This document shows positions 5,886 through 7,910 of a stretch of DNA of 7,910 nt, piece by piece; position 1 is the stretch's first letter, and each line of letters opens with the position of its first letter. The stretch covers positions 1-7,910 of the forward strand of contig JAUIJG010000246.1 in assembly GCA_030431355.1 (NCBI GenBank), written 5' to 3'. The stretch is from a bacterium. GTDB lineage: Bacteria; Cyanobacteriota; Vampirovibrionia; Obscuribacterales; Obscuribacteraceae. The notes beneath the pieces are model-generated. The model was given only the letters and a program-made list of their open reading frames with translations. It ran no database searches and had not been told where the DNA came from. The position numbers were made by a program, and so were the translations under genes.

Positions 5886-7256
5886 TTAAGCCCTTTCAAT
5901 ATTTGTGTGCTGGTAATAATGAGCCAATATTTTTCGGTAATCAAGACCAGCTTTAGCCCAGCCCTGGGCGCCTGTCTGCTGCAAACCGACACCATGTCCC
6001 CAGCCCAGTCCCTTCAAACTAAGGGATGAGATGAGGCCGGACCCGGGAGTCCTGTGAACATCAAAATAGAAACGAGCACTTTTCAGCCTTTTCACTTTGC
6101 CGGGAATGGCGAAGAAATCGCGGATAACAAGCTCTTTTTTTACCAACCAATCTCCTTTGCTTGTGCTGATAAGGATCTCGATAATTGAGCCGGATACGCC
6201 TCTTTTAAGCACTTTAAAGTTGTTTATATGTCCAAACTTAGCCGTAGAGGGTGCCACTATAAATGGTGCGGATTCTTTGTTCTTTGATAGTTTCGCGATA
6301 TTGTTGTGGAGGTGGGACTCCAGCTGATTGCCGGTAATAGAAAGGTGCCATTTGAAATGATGGCTCCAGGAATCCACTGTCTTCGGCTGTCCAGCTGTCC
6401 AAAGACGTCGCAGATAGCGCTCCATATCGACGGGTTGCTTAAATCCGGATTGGGCTTCACTGACTCCGACCAAATACGGTATCGCCTGGGGTGGGAATGC
6501 ATTAGAGTGCGGATCTGAAAAGCAATTCTCATAACTTTCGGTGTGGCCGCCGGCATTGCTACTAAACAAAGCGAGAATAGGCTTATCTTCATAGGTCAAA
6601 ATCTGATTAGAAGTAGCCGAAATCGCCAATCTATGGGCGCTGGAAAGATTTGCATTCAATCCACCGAAATACTGACAGCACAAGTAAGAATCACAAACAT
6701 TTATACCGTCAGGTCGATGATCGACCCGGGGGTTCAGACTGTAAGTTCTGGCAGCCACTGCTTGAGCCTTTATAGCCTCCGCGTGATAAGAAGCCGGAAT
6801 CTCAGATTGCAAGACCCCTCTCAAATAGTCGTCAATATCCAGTATCAAAGAGAGCCTCAGGCTGCTGTTCCCGTAAGCTCTTGCCACCATAACTCCTCTG
6901 TAAGCCGGCACAGCTTTGCCCTTTCCGCCGGCGCGCTTGAGCGTGGGAACGGACACTGGACCGCTTCCGTTAAGAGGTTTTATAAAAAGAACACTACCCT
7001 CTTCTACTTTGAAGATACGCTTACCGACGGCGACAAAGAGGCTATTTGAGCTACTCTTTCTATCCAGACGAATAACCTCTCCAGAAGCGACACGGCCCAA
7101 AGCTTGGGTTTGGGAACCAGGATAGATGGTGGCTACATTCGTATTGATTGGGACCCGCAACACACTCAATTCCGCCCCGCCGCTAACGGCAAGGGAGGCC
7201 GATCTGTGGTCAAGTCGCTTTAGATCGCTTGTGCTGATACCAACGGATAACTGCAT
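5886..7256 (-). CDS. SpoIID/LytB-domain protein, probable peptidoglycan lytic transglycosylase
   Basis: 456 residues. SpoIID-family proteins cleave peptidoglycan glycan strands, typically denuded ones after amidase action. Family features: an N-terminal beta-rich portion (1-130); DIDDYLRGVLQSEIPASYH at 140-158, where Glu152 in SEIP matches the catalytic Glu of SpoIID; AEAIKAQAVAARTYSLN at 159-175; Cys188, Cys193 and Cys194 before QYFGG, at spacings like the zinc-site residues reported for Clostridioides difficile SpoIID; SSNAGGHTES at 232-241; and the closing GWGHGVGLQQTGA at 418-430. The family occurs in endospore formers but also in cyanobacteria and other non-sporulating bacteria, so sporulation is not implied. 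Odd point: no signal peptide or transmembrane segment is seen from ATG 7256, and the frame reaches an upstream stop 15 codons earlier with no ATG or GTG between. Export is therefore unexplained. It may lead an operon with the two TPR lipoproteins. Confidence 0.88.
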   Translation of the reverse strand: MQLSVGISTSDLKRLDHRSASLAVSGGAELSVLRVPINTNVATIYPGSQTQALGRVASGEVIRLDRKSSSNSLFVAVGKRIFKVEEGSVLFIKPLNGSGPVSVPTLKRAGGKGKAVPAYRGVMVARAYGNSSLRLSLILDIDDYLRGVLQSEIPASYHAEAIKAQAVAARTYSLNPRVDHRPDGINVCDSYLCCQYFGGLNANLSSAHRLAISATSNQILTYEDKPILALFSSNAGGHTESYENCFSDPHSNAFPPQAIPYLVGVSEAQSGFKQPVDMERYLRRLWTAGQPKTVDSWSHHFKWHLSITGNQLESHLHNNIAKLSKNKESAPFIVAPSTAKFGHINNFKVLKRGVSGSIIEILISTSKGDWLVKKELVIRDFFAIPGKVKRLKSARFYFDVHRTPGSGLISSLSLKGLGWGHGVGLQQTGAQGWAKAGLDYRKILAHYYQHTNIERA

Positions 7257-7346
7257 CTCAAAAAATAACCGCAGCTGAACTACTGAACATCCATTATCTT
7301 AAGGGATATCCGATCAAAAAGCCTGAAAAGCCGGACTAGTATAATG
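7257..7346. other. Short spacer between tRNA-Ser and spoIID-like gene
   Basis: 90 bp. The minus strand carries TTAAGATAAT close to the spoIID-like start (a GATAAT -10-like element without a clear -35) and a short T-run (CTTTTTG) after an imperfect GC-rich stretch that might end tRNA transcription. Neither is strong enough to call. Confidence 0.25.
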
Positions 7347-7432
7347 TGGCGGAGCAGGAGGGACTCGAACCCCCAACCCATTTCTGGGCGACCGCTTTCA
7401 AGGCGGCGTCCTCATCCAGCCGGGTCTGCTCC
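7347..7432 (-). tRNA. tRNA-Ser (anticodon UGA), CCA encoded
   Basis: The minus strand reads GGAGCAG at the 5' end, pairing perfectly with CTGCTCC at the 3' end, then discriminator G and a genomic CCA (7349-7347). The anticodon loop CTTGAAA with stem GCCGC/GCGGT gives anticodon TGA, which reads UCA and other UCN codons. A long variable arm CCCA-GAAA-TGGG marks a class II tRNA, as expected for serine. The T-arm is normal (GGGGG, loop TTCGAGT, CCCTC). The 5' half is unusual: the base after the acceptor stem is A, not the near-universal U8, the D-stem shows only two good pairs, and the region is short by one or more bases compared with typical tRNA-Ser. It lies upstream of the spoIID-like gene on the same strand. 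Confidence 0.88.
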
Positions 7433-7560
7433 ATAGCATCAATATTGCCACGAAATTTCGATATGATCATGAAATTAGACGAAATGATAACTTTTGATAG
7501 CGTGAATTGGATTCAACAGTTGCCAAGCCCCACCTCCGGTAGGAGAACCAAATTCCGGAA

Positions 7561-7910
7561 ATGACAAAATCACAAGAACCGAAAAAATCAAATAAGAAAG
7601 CGAAAAAACAAAGACTGGATCTTCTCGTTTTAGAACTGGATTTGTTCGAATCAAGAAAAGAAGCTCAGACAGCGATTATGGACGGCTGGGTGCTGGTAGA
7701 TGGAGAGAAGTGCACCAAAGTGGGCACCAATATCGATACTGAAGCTAAAATCACCCTTAAAACCGGCTTTAAAAAGAAAGCCTATGTAAGTCGGGGAGGA
7801 CTCAAACTCGAAAAGGCTCTGAAAGAATTCAAAGTAGATGTATCCGGCCTTGTCTGCGTTGATCTAGGCGCCTCCACCGGTGGATTCACTGATTGTCTAT
7901 TGAAGCACGG
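7561..7910 (+). CDS. tlyA: TlyA-family rRNA 2'-O-methyltransferase, 5' part
   Basis: TlyA (S4 domain plus RrmJ/FtsJ-like methyltransferase) methylates ribose 2'-OH of cytidines in 16S and/or 23S rRNA with S-adenosylmethionine; some members were first named haemolysins. The window shows 116 codons of the usual 250-270. ATG 7561 is the first start after an in-frame TAG at 7540-7542; AGGAG at 7541-7545 is 15 nt upstream, rather far. Residues 1-17 are Lys-rich, 18-68 form the S4 RNA-binding domain (RLDLLVLELDLFESRKEAQ, VLVDGEKCTKVG), YVSRGGLKLEKAL (75-87) is the family linker with an expected catalytic Lys, and VDLGASTGGFTDCLL (100-114) is the SAM-binding motif I. The gene runs off the right edge intact. 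It is divergent from tRNA-Ser, with about 128 bp between. Confidence 0.93.
   Translation, partial: MTKSQEPKKSNKKAKKQRLDLLVLELDLFESRKEAQTAIMDGWVLVDGEKCTKVGTNIDTEAKITLKTGFKKKAYVSRGGLKLEKALKEFKVDVSGLVCVDLGASTGGFTDCLLKH

Noticed and set aside
6543..7049. 168-codon plus-strand ORF inside the spoIID-like gene
   Set aside because: Antisense of conserved SpoIID coding sequence; no domain recognised.
7340..7345. Perfect TATAAT on the plus strand
   Set aside because: It lies directly after the tRNA 3' end in antisense orientation, with no -35 and no gene downstream before tlyA at 7561.
7346..7564. 72-codon plus-strand ORF over the tRNA
   Set aside because: Its first half is the antisense of tRNA-Ser, a well-known source of spurious annotated proteins; the rest has no recognisable content.
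7463..7564. 33-codon ORF starting MIMKLDEM and ending in an ATGA overlap with the tlyA start
   Set aside because: The overlap suggests coupling, but there is no ribosome site, no recognisable domain and composition is unremarkable; probably chance.

Overview
The window reads as ordinary chromosomal bacterial DNA of about 50% GC, densely coding, with no mobile element, phage gene or CRISPR array. Taxonomy cannot be fixed from it. The mix of lipobox-bearing TPR lipoproteins, a DUF4388-type membrane protein and a SpoIID/LytB-domain protein would fit a non-photosynthetic cyanobacterial relative (Vampirovibrionia/Melainabacteria, Obscuribacterales-like). That placement is a low-confidence inference from gene style, not from a marker gene.

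Layout from left to right. (1) Positions 1-1163, minus strand: most of pncB, nicotinate phosphoribosyltransferase of NAD salvage, with its C-terminus cut by the window edge. (2) 1285-1692, plus: a small exported protein with a His/Cys metal-binding-like domain, divergent from pncB and probably using a TTG start. (3) 1693-1977: non-coding, with a strong imperfect hairpin at 1762-1804. (4) 1978-4634, plus: what looks like one large membrane-protein gene broken by a -1 frameshift near a run of five Gs (2245-2249). The 5' part and the first residues after the break resemble the N-lobe of a trypsin-fold protein without its catalytic His. The 3' part carries a DUF4388-like domain, a CxxC...CxxC zinc ribbon, one transmembrane helix and an extracytoplasmic region ending in a TonB-C-like segment. 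(5) 5221-4637 and 5781-5257, minus: two small TPR lipoproteins in tandem, one with a basic and one with an acidic tail. (6) 7256-5886, minus: a SpoIID/LytB-domain protein, a probable peptidoglycan lytic transglycosylase. (7) 7432-7347, minus: tRNA-Ser(UGA) with encoded CCA and an aberrant D-arm region. (8) 7561-7910, plus: the 5' part of tlyA, an S4-domain rRNA 2'-O-methyltransferase.

The minus-strand block tRNA-Ser, spoIID-like gene and two TPR lipoproteins is collinear, and the last three could form a cell-envelope operon. It converges on the large DUF4388 gene with only 2 bp between stop codons. pncB, the tRNA and tlyA are housekeeping. The least understood material is the broken multi-domain membrane protein and the lipoprotein pair. 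I see no clear new defence or mobile system.
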